Made by a program: the position numbers and the translations under genes
Notes under the pieces: generated by a model
The model's database searches: none
What the model was told of the DNA's origin: nothing
Seen by the model: the letters and a program-made list of their open reading frames with translations, nothing else
Shown here: positions 22,490 through 31,429 of the stretch, in pieces
Layout: every line of letters starts with the position of its first letter
Numbering within the stretch: position 1 is the first letter of the stretch
DNA from: a virus
Direction: 5' to 3' (one strand)
IMG/VR virus record: IMGVR_UViG_3300010334_002378
Location: 1 to 31,868 of that record
DNA: 31,868 nt

Positions 22490-24038
22490 TGATAAAAAAA
22501 CGTGGAAGCTTTTTGCTGAAGGAAGAACTAAAGGTATTTTTCAGTTAGAAAGCAATCTAGGTAAATCTTGGTCTAAGAAATTGGCACCAAACAACCTAGA
22601 AGAACTTTCTGCATTAATAGCTATTATAAGACCAGGAACTCTTAAATCTATGTTAGATGGAAAGTCTATGACTCAACACTATGTAGATAGAAAACATGGC
22701 AGGGAAGAAGTTACTTATTTACACTCAGCACTTGAAGATATACTTAAACCAACTTATGGAGTTTTAGTTTATCAAGAACAGTCTATGCGTATTGCTGAGA
22801 AAATAGCCGGTTTCAATCTACAAGAAGCTGACGTTCTTCGTAAGGCGATTGGAAAAAAGAAGGCTGACCTTATGAATGAAGTAAAAAAATCATTTATAGC
22901 GGGCGCAGAGCGCGTTGGAATCGTTTCTAAGGAAGAGGCAGAGCAGATTTTCGGATGGATTGAAAAGTCATCAAGGTACGCATTCAATAAATCGCATAGT
23001 ATATCATACGCCGCTTGTTCGTATTGGAGTGCCTATTACAAAGCTCATCATACAGACGAGTTTTTCTTATCATATCTATATCACGCTATAGAAAAACAAG
23101 ATCCACATCAAGAAATATATGAATTAGTTTCAGAGGCAAAGCTGTTTGATATTCAGGTAGCAACGCCTAGCCTAAAACATTTCGAAGAAAAGTTTAACCT
23201 AAAAAATGGGAAGATTTTCTTTGGCATAAAAGATATTAAATCTCTTTCTGGAAAAACTGGGGATGCTGTAGTAATCGCAATACGCTCAGTTGAAGAAGAA
23301 CAAAAGAAAAAAATAACAGAATTTACATGGCTAGAAATATTACTATATTTTGGCAGCAAGATAGGCTCTACAGCATTTAAATCATTAGCTTCTGTGGGAT
23401 TTTTTAGGGATTTTAATGGTTCTATTAGTAGAACTAGAGCTTTATATGAATATGAAATTTTTAGGACATTAACTGCCTCAGAGCAAAAATGGCTATCAGA
23501 AGAGTATAATACGATGAAGTGGCCTAATTTATTAGAAGCCCTTAAGTCTTTAGCACCAGTAAAAAAACTTGGTGGAGGAACTAGCAAAAAAGAAAGACAG
23601 CAAGTTGTAGAAAATGAGATTCAACTGCTCCTTAATCCACCATACGGATTAGAAGATAGTATTAAATGGATTATTGATCAAGAAATAAAGTTTCTAGGTT
23701 GTCCAATAACACTAACCAAGGTAGAAACAGTTGATACATCTTTAGCAAATACAACATGCAAAGAAATTATAAATGGCAAAAGGGGTGCTAATATTTGTAT
23801 AGTGGCAAATATAAAAGCTATATCAGAATATACGGTTAAGAACGGCGAATCTAAAGGACAAAAGATGGCATTTTTGACTATTGAAGATGACACATGCGCC
23901 CTAGATAACGTTGTAGCTTTTCCATCAGTCAAAGAAAAATATAAGTATATTCTTTATGAAGGTAATAATTTAGTATTATGTTGTAATACAAAAGGTAAGA
24001 ATGACTCGTTAATCATTGAAAAAATTATGGAGACATAG
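22479..24038 (+). CDS. dnaE: DNA polymerase III alpha (DnaE), C-terminal half: fingers to OB domain
   Basis: A 519-residue continuation of the polymerase at 19902-21482. It begins MEYNDKKTWKLFAEG, where intact DnaE has the DDKKTWxLF stretch, then FQLES (21-25), RPGTL, YVDRKHGREEVTY, PTYGVLVYQEQSMRIAEKIA, LRKAIGKKK and AFNKSHSISYA (168-178). A helix-hairpin-helix-like region follows, then an OB fold (about 440-515, VANIKAISEYTVKNGESKGQ). The catalytic aspartates are all in the other half, so this part cannot polymerise alone. The two halves sum to 1,045 residues (E. coli 1,160), so little is lost. ATG 22479 overlaps the nuclease stop by 11 bases. Confidence 0.9.
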   Translation: MEYNDKKTWKLFAEGRTKGIFQLESNLGKSWSKKLAPNNLEELSALIAIIRPGTLKSMLDGKSMTQHYVDRKHGREEVTYLHSALEDILKPTYGVLVYQEQSMRIAEKIAGFNLQEADVLRKAIGKKKADLMNEVKKSFIAGAERVGIVSKEEAEQIFGWIEKSSRYAFNKSHSISYAACSYWSAYYKAHHTDEFFLSYLYHAIEKQDPHQEIYELVSEAKLFDIQVATPSLKHFEEKFNLKNGKIFFGIKDIKSLSGKTGDAVVIAIRSVEEEQKKKITEFTWLEILLYFGSKIGSTAFKSLASVGFFRDFNGSISRTRALYEYEIFRTLTASEQKWLSEEYNTMKWPNLLEALKSLAPVKKLGGGTSKKERQQVVENEIQLLLNPPYGLEDSIKWIIDQEIKFLGCPITLTKVETVDTSLANTTCKEIINGKRGANICIVANIKAISEYTVKNGESKGQKMAFLTIEDDTCALDNVVAFPSVKEKYKYILYEGNNLVLCCNTKGKNDSLIIEKIMET

Positions 24039-24039
24039 A

Positions 24040-24354
24040 ATGAATTCTTGTTTATTTACTGGATACTTAACAGAAGATCCAATTGTCAGTAAAATGGATG
24101 GGGTTACTTTGGCAGAGTTTATATTAGTAGTCTATTCTTACAGAAAAACTAAAAGTACTGGAGAAAAAACAAAATTAGCCACACATATTTACTGTGAAGC
24201 TTGGCACACAGGCGCTGAAACTATTGCAAAGTTTGCTAAAAAGGGAACTAAAATAACCATCAATGCTAGTGCAAGACAGGTAGAAAAAAATGATGACAGA
24301 ATAGTATTTAGAATTAACGAATTTGATATTTGTAATCTAGAAAATAGAGAATAA
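24040..24354 (+). CDS. ssb: Single-stranded DNA-binding protein
   Basis: I place the start at ATG 24040, with TGGAGA just upstream; codons before it overlap the polymerase gene. The 104-residue product is a bacterial-type OB-fold SSB: MNSCLFTGYLTEDPIVSKMD, then LAEFILVVYSYRK, HIYCEAWHTGAETIAKFAKK (the CEAWGxxAE.. family signature), then KGTKITINASARQVEKND. It lacks the disordered tail and acidic tip (DDDIPF-like) that cellular SSB uses to recruit partners. It lies one base after the polymerase C-half, completing the replisome block. Confidence 0.85.
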   Translation: MNSCLFTGYLTEDPIVSKMDGVTLAEFILVVYSYRKTKSTGEKTKLATHIYCEAWHTGAETIAKFAKKGTKITINASARQVEKNDDRIVFRINEFDICNLENRE

Positions 24355-24358
24355 TACT

Positions 24359-26020
24359 ATGAGGAAAAAAAGAATATTGTTTTGTAGCGAAGCTACATTT
24401 TTAAACACTGGATATGCTACTTATACTAGAGAGATATTAAACTATTTACATAGTACTAATAAGTATGAGATAGCAGAAATGGCTTCGTATGGAAGTAGGC
24501 ATGATCCAAGAGGTACAAATTTGCCTTGGAAATACTACGGTGTTGCTCCAGACGATCAGTGTTCTAAAGAAGAACATGATGCTTATAATTCAATTCCCAC
24601 TAATCAGTTTGGTGAATTTATCTTCAACGATGTGTGTCTTGATTTTAAGCCAGATGTTGTTTGTGACATAAGAGATTTTTGGATGTTAGACTTTGTTGAA
24701 AGATCTCCATTTAGAAACTTTTTTAAGTGGGCTATTATGCCCACCGTAGACGCTGCGCCACAAGCTCGTCAATGGATTGCTACTTATGCTAATGCTGATG
24801 CATGTTTTACATACTCTGATTGGGCTGGCAAGGTATTAATTGATCAATCTGGTGGCAAAATTAATTACCTAGGTAGTGCGCCACCATCTGCTGATCCAGC
24901 TTATAAGCCCATAGAAAACAAAGAAGCGTTAAGAGAAAGCTTGGGTTTAAATCCTAATATAAAAATTATTGGCACAGTGATGAGAAATCAGCGTAGAAAG
25001 TTATATCCAGATTTGTTTAAAGCTTTTAAGAAATTCTTATCATTAGTACCAGATCCAGAGAATTACTTCTTATATTGTCATACAAGTTATCCAGATCTAG
25101 GTTGGGATTTACCAGAATTAATTCAGGAAAATGAATTAGCAAGTAAGGTATATTTTACATACATATGTCCAGATACAAAACAGCCGTTTCCTAGTCTATT
25201 TAGAGGGGCTGTAACAGTTTCTCCCTTCACACAAAAATATGGAGCAACCGTTTCTAGCGTTAAGAATGGGGCAAGTTACGAACATCTATCAATGATAATG
25301 AATCTTTTTGATTTATATGTTCAATATGCTAACTGCGAAGGGTTTGGACTCCCACAGGTAGAGGCTGCGGCTTGTGGAGTACCAGTTATGTCCACTGATT
25401 ATTCAGCAATGGAAAGTGTTGTGCGTCAACTTGGCGGAACTCCGCTAACTCCAAAGGCTTTATATAAAGAACTAGAAACTGGATGTATGAGAGCGGTTCC
25501 AGACAATGATCTTGCGGCTCAAAAGTTCTTAGAATTTTTTCAAAAGACAAAAGAAGAAAGAGAAGCTTTAGGTCTAAGAACAAGAGAATTATTTGAACAG
25601 CAATTCCAGTGGCATATTAGCGGCGGGCAGTGGGAAAAGTATTTTGATAGTATAGATATTATTCCAGAGGAAAAATCTTGGAAGTCGCCACCTAGAATTT
25701 CTTATCCCGCCCAACCATTAACAGAAGATCAGTTAAACAATGTTTCTAATTATCAACAATTAGCTCAGTGGTTAATAGTTGAAGTTTTAAGAGAGCCAGA
25801 AAAATTAAATACTTTTCTAGAAGCTAGATTGATTAGAGATCTAACTTATAAAACATCTACTGCGACCACAGGAGGAATGTATTATAATGAAAGTTCAGCA
25901 GCGTTTGATAACAAGCGATTAACACCATTCTCATTTGAGGATGCTTATAAGCACTTTTCATCACTTTGTGAGAGAAGAAATCATTGGGAACAAAAAAGAT
26001 TAAAGGTTATTAATCAATGA
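24359..26020 (+). CDS. GT4-type (GT-B) glycosyltransferase with C-terminal extension
   Basis: A 553-residue enzyme. The N-terminus RILFCSEATFLNTGYATYTR is a GT-B acceptor-domain start. The donor domain shows IGTVMRNQRRK (about 201-211) and the GT4 E-x7-E motif as Glu327-GFGLPQV-Glu335, followed by AAACGVPVMSTDYSAMESVV. The last ~100 residues extend beyond a normal GT4 domain and look helical. It probably transfers a sugar from a nucleotide donor to a phage or host glycan. It is the first gene of the glycosylation cluster, 4 bases after ssb. Confidence 0.82.
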   Translation: MRKKRILFCSEATFLNTGYATYTREILNYLHSTNKYEIAEMASYGSRHDPRGTNLPWKYYGVAPDDQCSKEEHDAYNSIPTNQFGEFIFNDVCLDFKPDVVCDIRDFWMLDFVERSPFRNFFKWAIMPTVDAAPQARQWIATYANADACFTYSDWAGKVLIDQSGGKINYLGSAPPSADPAYKPIENKEALRESLGLNPNIKIIGTVMRNQRRKLYPDLFKAFKKFLSLVPDPENYFLYCHTSYPDLGWDLPELIQENELASKVYFTYICPDTKQPFPSLFRGAVTVSPFTQKYGATVSSVKNGASYEHLSMIMNLFDLYVQYANCEGFGLPQVEAAACGVPVMSTDYSAMESVVRQLGGTPLTPKALYKELETGCMRAVPDNDLAAQKFLEFFQKTKEEREALGLRTRELFEQQFQWHISGGQWEKYFDSIDIIPEEKSWKSPPRISYPAQPLTEDQLNNVSNYQQLAQWLIVEVLREPEKLNTFLEARLIRDLTYKTSTATTGGMYYNESSAAFDNKRLTPFSFEDAYKHFSSLCERRNHWEQKRLKVINQ

Positions 26021-26649
26021 AAGTGATATGCGTTTCAAACTATGAAGATGATTTTACTAACATATATAATATAGTCTATCCGCATAATAAAGTTTATTTT
26101 GATAGACACGGAATAGATTATAGGGTAGTAAAAACATCAAGTAATGAAACTATGCAGAAAAAGTATTGGGAAAAAATCTTCCTAATCAAACAATGCTTAG
26201 AAGAAAAAACTCACGATTGGATTTTTTTACTTGATATTGATGCTATTATAGTAGATCAAAATATCGACATAAGAAATATCATTAATATGTCTAGGGAAAA
26301 AGCTGATATATTACTATGTCATACTAATTGTGATCCGCGAGAAAGATATTGGAATATTAATATTGGTTCTGTAATTTTCAAAAATAGTTCTTATAGCTTA
26401 GAAATTATTAACGAAATGATCCAACAGGGAAAAAACACAGAATTTTTATCATACGAACAGCCAATACTACAACGCATGTTAAAATACAATCATAACAATA
26501 TTTTAGAACACGCAGAAATATTTCCAGCAGAAGCCTTTAATCACGAAGGTAAGTTTATATATCACGCATGTAACATTAGCTCAACTAATGGAAACTTAAA
26601 AGATCAAATTAAATTAAAAGAAGAAGCATTAAGGAATATTATCAAATGA
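26017..26649 (+). CDS. GT-A glycosyltransferase (GT34/MNN10-like)
   Basis: A 210-residue protein. VICVSNYEDDF opens a Rossmann-like fold. YWEKIFLIKQCLEE followed by WIFLLDIDAIIVD gives the DxD metal motif (Asp73, Asp75). WNINIGSVIFKNS (about 109-121) is the typical N-x-G-x-F segment of GT34/GMA12-MNN10-type galactosyl/mannosyltransferases. HEGKFIYHACN near the end supplies a late His. It is compact but appears complete. ATGA overlaps with both neighbouring glycosyltransferases. Confidence 0.7.
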   Translation: MKVICVSNYEDDFTNIYNIVYPHNKVYFDRHGIDYRVVKTSSNETMQKKYWEKIFLIKQCLEEKTHDWIFLLDIDAIIVDQNIDIRNIINMSREKADILLCHTNCDPRERYWNINIGSVIFKNSSYSLEIINEMIQQGKNTEFLSYEQPILQRMLKYNHNNILEHAEIFPAEAFNHEGKFIYHACNISSTNGNLKDQIKLKEEALRNIIK

Positions 26650-27758
26650 ACATACTATATATTGGACATTATAAAGAGGGAAGTGGCTGGTCGCAAGCTG
26701 CAATAGACTATATTTTGGCATTAGATGCCGCTGGAGAGAATGTAGTCTGTAGAAATATTACGCTAACGAGGGATAATATTGATAATCTTCCTAGGCGTAT
26801 TTTAGAACTTGAAAAGAAAAATATTAATAATATAGACGTATGCATTCAACACGTTTTGCCACACCACCTAGTTCCCACAGAGAAATTTAAAAAGAATATC
26901 GCATACTTTGTTTTTGAATCAAGTACAATAAAACACATACCTTGGCTTGGCGCATTAAAGCAAATGGACGAAGTGTGGGTTCCAAACTCTGATGCAAAAA
27001 ATAGATTAATATCAGATGGTCTAAAAAATGTTAAAGTTTTACCACACACGTTTGATATGATAAAGTATAGAGGGTTTTATAATCATATAGCGTTTCCAGA
27101 TTTATCTACATTTAAGTTTTATACCATTCTAGATCTAAATGAGCGAAAGAATCTAGAGAGTATAATAAAATGTTTTCATTCAGAATTTAAAGAAAGTGAT
27201 AACGTAGACTTAGTATTGAAAGTAAAGAAATACGGAGTTAATGATGAAGCACTTTTTAGATACGTCAACGAATTCTGTTCTGATATTAAAAAGAAGTTAA
27301 GAATACATAAAGATGTAAATAGATATAAGCAAGAAATTATCATATGCGGCTCACTCAATGAGGAACAAATACTAAGTCTGCATAGTTCATGTAATTGTTT
27401 TATAAATGTATCTCATGGAGAAGCGTGGTCTATTCCTACATTTGACGCAATGTGTTTTGGCAATACTCCGATTGCCTGTAATGAGGGTGGCCCAAAAGAG
27501 TACATAGGCAACGAAAAAAATTCTGGCACATTAGTTAATGGAGTTTATTCAGTTTGCTGTCAACAGGATGCCGCTTTTGATTTTATATTTACTGGTAAAG
27601 AAGAGTGGTTTGTGCCAAGTGAAAGAGAGATAAAGGCCGCTATGAGATATTACTACGAAAATAGAGATAGCGTTAATAAAGATTATGGATTTGAGCAAGG
27701 TAAAAAATTCTCATATGACAATGTTGGAAAACTTATGAGGGACTATATAAATGAGTAA
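26646..27758 (+). CDS. GT4-like glycosyltransferase (E-x7-D variant)
   Basis: A 370-residue GT-B protein. It starts MNILYIGHYKEGSGWSQAAI, with the glycine-rich acceptor entry. VWVPNSDAKNRLISDGLKNV (about 111-130) and LPHTFD match the interdomain region of GT4 enzymes. The donor domain has the usual position of E-x7-E as Glu259-AWSIPTF-Asp267, so the second Glu is Asp. AMCFGNTPIACNEGGPKEYI follows as expected. The sugar is unknown. It overlaps the genes on both sides. Confidence 0.78.
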   Translation: MNILYIGHYKEGSGWSQAAIDYILALDAAGENVVCRNITLTRDNIDNLPRRILELEKKNINNIDVCIQHVLPHHLVPTEKFKKNIAYFVFESSTIKHIPWLGALKQMDEVWVPNSDAKNRLISDGLKNVKVLPHTFDMIKYRGFYNHIAFPDLSTFKFYTILDLNERKNLESIIKCFHSEFKESDNVDLVLKVKKYGVNDEALFRYVNEFCSDIKKKLRIHKDVNRYKQEIIICGSLNEEQILSLHSSCNCFINVSHGEAWSIPTFDAMCFGNTPIACNEGGPKEYIGNEKNSGTLVNGVYSVCCQQDAAFDFIFTGKEEWFVPSEREIKAAMRYYYENRDSVNKDYGFEQGKKFSYDNVGKLMRDYINE

Positions 27759-28740
27759 ATTAAGTAAGATAATCAGCTTGGCTAATAGTGAGAAGCCAGA
27801 AAAATATAGAATACTAACATTTCCCACACATGAAAGATATGAAACACAGTTATGCAAAACTGGTCATGAGTTTTATTCATTTCATCTCAAGGGCAGTAAG
27901 AAGTGGAATAAGGAACAGGTAGAAGTACCAGATAATTACCATATCTTGCCAGAGAACGAAGTGTCAAGTTATCTAGACTTTGACTTTATATTAGTTCAAA
28001 GTAAATTCTGGCAATATCAAGTTGCACAACAAATAAACGAAAGACTCCAACTACCAATAATAGTATTAGAGCATACAGTTCCAACGCCTCAAACTATTAG
28101 TAGAGAGCAATTTGAACAAATGAGACAGATGATTGGAAACAAAAATGTTTTTATATCTGAATATTCTAAGGGCGCTTGGGGAATTACATATAACACAAAA
28201 GTAATACATCATGGCCTAGATACTGAATCATTCAAGAATAATGGATTAACAAAACAAGAACATATACTTACAGTAGCAAACGATTTTGTAAAAAGAGATT
28301 ACTGCCTTAACTATTCTGGATGGAAAAGAATAACTGATGGTATATCTACAAAATTAATTGGAGATACTGAGGGTTTGTCAGAGCCAGCAAAAAGTACAGA
28401 AGATCTTATTAATGCATATAATGAGTGTGGCATATACCTTAATACTTCTATATTAAGTCCCATACCTATGTCTTTGTTAGAAGCAATGTCTTGTGGCTGT
28501 GCCGTTGTGTCTACAGCAACTTGTATGATTCCAGAGATAATAGAGAATGGTGTTAATGGCTTTATATCTAATGATGAATCTGAATTAAGATCATACATTA
28601 TAAAGCTACTAGAAGACAAAGATTTAAGAAATACTATTGGAAACAATGCTAGACAAACAATTGAAAATAGATTTTCTTTATCAAAATTTATAGACAGTTG
28701 GAATGACATATTTGATGAAACTTATGAGGAACAATTATGA
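27751..28740 (+). CDS. GT4-like glycosyltransferase
   Basis: A 329-residue GT-B protein. The N-terminal half is weakly conserved (FDFILVQSKFWQYQVAQQIN, then LEHTVPTPQ). VFISEYSKGAWGI and VIHHGLDTESF (about 131-158) mark the domain junction. The donor domain ends SPIPMSLLEAMSCGCAVVST with Glu244, then IPEIIENGVNGFIS. The first Glu of E-x7-E is replaced by Ser/Pro, so catalysis may differ. It lies in an unbroken run of overlapping sugar-transfer genes. Confidence 0.72.
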   Translation: MSKLSKIISLANSEKPEKYRILTFPTHERYETQLCKTGHEFYSFHLKGSKKWNKEQVEVPDNYHILPENEVSSYLDFDFILVQSKFWQYQVAQQINERLQLPIIVLEHTVPTPQTISREQFEQMRQMIGNKNVFISEYSKGAWGITYNTKVIHHGLDTESFKNNGLTKQEHILTVANDFVKRDYCLNYSGWKRITDGISTKLIGDTEGLSEPAKSTEDLINAYNECGIYLNTSILSPIPMSLLEAMSCGCAVVSTATCMIPEIIENGVNGFISNDESELRSYIIKLLEDKDLRNTIGNNARQTIENRFSLSKFIDSWNDIFDETYEEQL

Positions 28741-29165
28741 AACTATATATTACAAGCGATGTGGGTAAAAATATAAGTGGCTATGACACAATAGCTTTAC
28801 GTGACGGCAAATTTAATCTTGATGATATATCTAATAATTCGTGTGAAGAAATTATATTTATAGATGGACTTGAAACTATTAAAATTAGCGACTTGCAACA
28901 GGCATTGCATACTATATTTTCAAAAATGCGCTTTGGCTGCAAGTTAGTATTAAGTGGAGTAGACTTACATACATTGTCGCAATACGTATTGAATGGAAGC
29001 ATAGATATGGAAAATTATGCTAAGATAATAGAAAATAAAGTATTTATATCAGACTTATCAGAAATAAGAAATATATTAAAGTCTGCTGGTATAACAATAG
29101 AAAAAATTAATATGAAGGACATACACTATGAAATCTCAGCAAGAAGAAAAGCAATATCAAACTAA
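28737..29165 (+). CDS. Methyltransferase-like protein lacking the SAM-binding half
   Basis: A 142-residue protein that looks like the C-terminal half of a class I SAM-dependent methyltransferase (Methyltransf_11-like). It has CEEIIFIDGLETI, then LHTIFSKMRFGCKLVLSGVD, equivalent to the lkpGGxlvi strand, then IRNILKSAGITIEKI, equivalent to the final hairpin. The N-terminal GxGxG glycine loop that binds SAM is absent; only about 40 residues precede the half-domain. It may be a non-catalytic remnant, or work with a partner. Overlaps on both sides show it is kept in the operon. Confidence 0.5.
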   Translation: MKLYITSDVGKNISGYDTIALRDGKFNLDDISNNSCEEIIFIDGLETIKISDLQQALHTIFSKMRFGCKLVLSGVDLHTLSQYVLNGSIDMENYAKIIENKVFISDLSEIRNILKSAGITIEKINMKDIHYEISARRKAISN

Positions 29166-29880
29166 TTGTTTAGATTGTGCTTGCGCAATATATAAGGAAA
29201 ACAAGCAAACTGGTTGCGCAGTCAAAAGACTAGACAATTTTGTTAAAAGGGGTGAGGCGCGAGTTCTAACACAAGAAGATAAAGAGTCATATATAATAAC
29301 TAGAATATGCAACGCCTACAGAAGTCCAGCTTGGAATAATGGAAAACTAGACACTGACTTATTACTTAAAGAAGTGTCGCAAACTTTTGGTATTATAATA
29401 GATACTAATGGGATGACGAGAGAAATAGCAGACAATATATATGATAAGATAATGTCATCAAGCTATGACAAATCTAAATTAACTATAGTGCTAAGTAGTT
29501 CAATAGCTTCTAAAAATATTCATAACGTACTACATCTATTTCATAGGTTAATAAACTTTCCTGTAAAAACTATTACTATGAATTACGTAGAAGATTCTTT
29601 TAATCTATTTGTAAGACAGGTAATGAAGCACACTATATCTAATAGTTTTATATATTATACTTCCACGGGCATAGAACTATTTGACTTATCGTTATTAAAT
29701 ACTATAAATGACTTAATAAGTGTTCAAATGGAAAAACTTGCTGTAATTGAGACAGACAAAAATAAGTTCATCTTAACCAAAGGTTTTAAAGATTATCTAA
29801 ATACGTGTCCTAGTTATTGGATGTCATTAGACAATTTTGTGCAACTATCTAAAGATGTTGGATATTATAAAAAGATATGA
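29128..29880 (+). CDS. Cys-cluster protein with degenerate GT2-like domain
   Basis: A 250-residue protein. The N-terminus has a compact cysteine group: NCLDCACAIYKENKQTGCAV (C14, C17, C19, C31) and RICNAYRSP (about Cys62), which could bind zinc or an iron-sulfur cluster. The rest (about 95-250) has alternating strands and helices (LTIVLSSSIAS, FIYYTSTGIELFD, KFILTKGFKDYL) like a GT-A domain, but no DxD motif is evident. The start ATG lies 38 bases inside the previous gene. The fusion of a metal-type cluster with a glycosyltransferase-like fold is unusual. I cannot name the function. Confidence 0.45.
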   Translation: MKSQQEEKQYQTNCLDCACAIYKENKQTGCAVKRLDNFVKRGEARVLTQEDKESYIITRICNAYRSPAWNNGKLDTDLLLKEVSQTFGIIIDTNGMTREIADNIYDKIMSSSYDKSKLTIVLSSSIASKNIHNVLHLFHRLINFPVKTITMNYVEDSFNLFVRQVMKHTISNSFIYYTSTGIELFDLSLLNTINDLISVQMEKLAVIETDKNKFILTKGFKDYLNTCPSYWMSLDNFVQLSKDVGYYKKI

Positions 29881-30587
29881 ATATAACAAAAAAACACATC
29901 CATTTAATAAAGAATACAAATGCAGCAAAAGATAATTTTGTTAGTATTATTATACTTGCTGATAGAATAAACAGAGATAAAAAAAACAATATATCATATC
30001 TGTCTACTGTAAAAAACAAATCTATTATCGACATACAATTATCCCATATACTAAATACTTTCAAAAATTCAGAAATAATAATCTCTATAAACAATGAACA
30101 ACACGATCTATTAAACTATATTAAGTCATCATATGCTTCAAAAAATATAAGATTTGTAGAGAACTGTTCTACTAGCGACACCAATGATTCAGAAAGTCTT
30201 AGATTATGTCTCAATAATATATATAATGATAAGATTATAGTCATCAAGGGCGGAATCTTATTCCCACTTCATGATCTATCAAAAATAGATTTAAATAAAT
30301 CTGGAATTATAATTGGCCCACTAGACCAAAGGTTTGAGGTTGGAGTAATATATAATGAGAAGCAAAATTTAGATCATTTGGGATTTGGTCTAAGCAACTC
30401 ATGGATGGAAATATTTTGGATAAATAATACACATGGAATAAATGTATTAAGAAGTATAGTTTCTTCTAAGCTCTATAAGAAAAAATTTATATTTGAAGCT
30501 TTAAACGATCTTGTAGAATTAAAAAAACATAAACTACACACACATTTCATCAACAATATAACAACGAATAATTTCGGAGGAATTTAA
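29877..30587 (+). CDS. Degenerate sugar-nucleotidyltransferase-like protein
   Basis: A 236-residue protein. The N-terminal VSIIILADRI, then SIIDIQLSHILNTFKNSEII and ISINN, follow the order of an NTP-transferase fold (strand, P-loop position, PxxDxQL helix, next strand). The GxGxRxxPxTxxxPK signature is absent, so nucleotidyl transfer is unlikely. KIIVIKGGILFPLHD is a later core strand. It may instead be a non-catalytic GT-A relative. ATGA overlap with the gene before; it ends sharing a base with the next gene. Confidence 0.4.
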   Translation: MNITKKHIHLIKNTNAAKDNFVSIIILADRINRDKKNNISYLSTVKNKSIIDIQLSHILNTFKNSEIIISINNEQHDLLNYIKSSYASKNIRFVENCSTSDTNDSESLRLCLNNIYNDKIIVIKGGILFPLHDLSKIDLNKSGIIIGPLDQRFEVGVIYNEKQNLDHLGFGLSNSWMEIFWINNTHGINVLRSIVSSKLYKKKFIFEALNDLVELKKHKLHTHFINNITTNNFGGI

Positions 30588-31429
30588 TGAAGGCGATTGT
30601 ACAAAATTATGTTACAGCATTCAGTACTGAGTCGATGTATATAACAGAAACTATCAATAGAATCAGTGGGTGTAGCGCAGCATATTGGAAGAATAATATC
30701 AGTGCGTATGATATTTTTGATACTGTAAAACCAGACATATTTTTTACACACGCATCATTCTTGAAAAGGGATACTGTAGAATATTTGTCTAATAATGCTA
30801 ATATTGAATGCATATTTAATATAACTGGACTTAACCAAGATATTGTCAATAATATAAATAATTTAATTAAAGATCAAAATATCAAATGTCCATTGCTGTA
30901 TACTAATGAGCTAAACAAAAGTCTTAAATCCAAAATTAATTTACAGTATATACCATTAGGATTTGATCAATACAATCCCATTATTCGTGAAATTCCTGAG
31001 TATAAAATAGATCTAGGATGTTTTAGTATAAGCAAAGAGGTAAGCGTACCAGAAGAATTTAAGACATATCATATTCTTGGGTCAGTATCAAATGCTGATA
31101 TCAAAAGTACAATTTTAGAAATACCAAGTCTTTGTACTAGATATAAAAATTTTGTTATCTACGATGATAGTAATATTGTGTCTCAAGCGTTTTATACTAG
31201 CTTATATCATGGCACACCCACCTATTACCACACCAGTAACGAAAAGATTAAACAGGCTATAAAAAATATAACTAAATCTGAAAATACCTTTGATATAAAC
31301 AATAAAGAAGAGTATCAATGGAGGGATATACAAGAACAAATTAAGAGTAAGCATACTGGTGCGAACAGAGTAAAGACAATGTTCTCTAACTTTAGTCATG
31401 ATATAGCAACTAAGATAGAAATACTATGA
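30587..31429 (+). CDS. GT-B/CgeB-like glycosyltransferase-related protein
   Basis: A 280-residue protein with GGAGG 7 bases before ATG. The N-terminal half has IFFTHASFLKRDTVEYL and IFNITGLNQ, and the centre YIPLGFDQYNP is like the GT-B domain junction (xxPxGxDxxxF). The second half has YDDSNIVSQAFYTSLYHGTP, resembling the donor-site loop of CgeB-type and other short GT-B proteins. Classic E-x7-E is absent. It probably acts in, or derives from, the same glycan pathway. Confidence 0.5.
   Translation: MKAIVQNYVTAFSTESMYITETINRISGCSAAYWKNNISAYDIFDTVKPDIFFTHASFLKRDTVEYLSNNANIECIFNITGLNQDIVNNINNLIKDQNIKCPLLYTNELNKSLKSKINLQYIPLGFDQYNPIIREIPEYKIDLGCFSISKEVSVPEEFKTYHILGSVSNADIKSTILEIPSLCTRYKNFVIYDDSNIVSQAFYTSLYHGTPTYYHTSNEKIKQAIKNITKSENTFDINNKEEYQWRDIQEQIKSKHTGANRVKTMFSNFSHDIATKIEIL

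Noticed and set aside
21400-22560. Split intein at the DnaE break
   Set aside because: The N-half ends KKENIHG with no intein N-terminal Cys block and the C-half starts MEYNDKKTW with no preceding His-Asn splice end. The usual cyanobacterial DnaE intein site (before the FNKSHS motif) is intact inside the second half.
23153-23587. Minus-strand open frame of 144 codons
   Set aside because: It lies fully antisense to the conserved DnaE C-terminal half and its translation shows no motif; it is a by-product of codon bias.
24489-24671. Alternative + frame of 60 codons inside the first GT4 gene
   Set aside because: Lies in the conserved acceptor domain of the glycosyltransferase and has no ribosome site or motif.
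28311-28709. Minus-strand open frame of 132 codons
   Set aside because: Antisense to the GT4 donor domain at 27751-28740, with no ribosome site context and no recognisable protein features.
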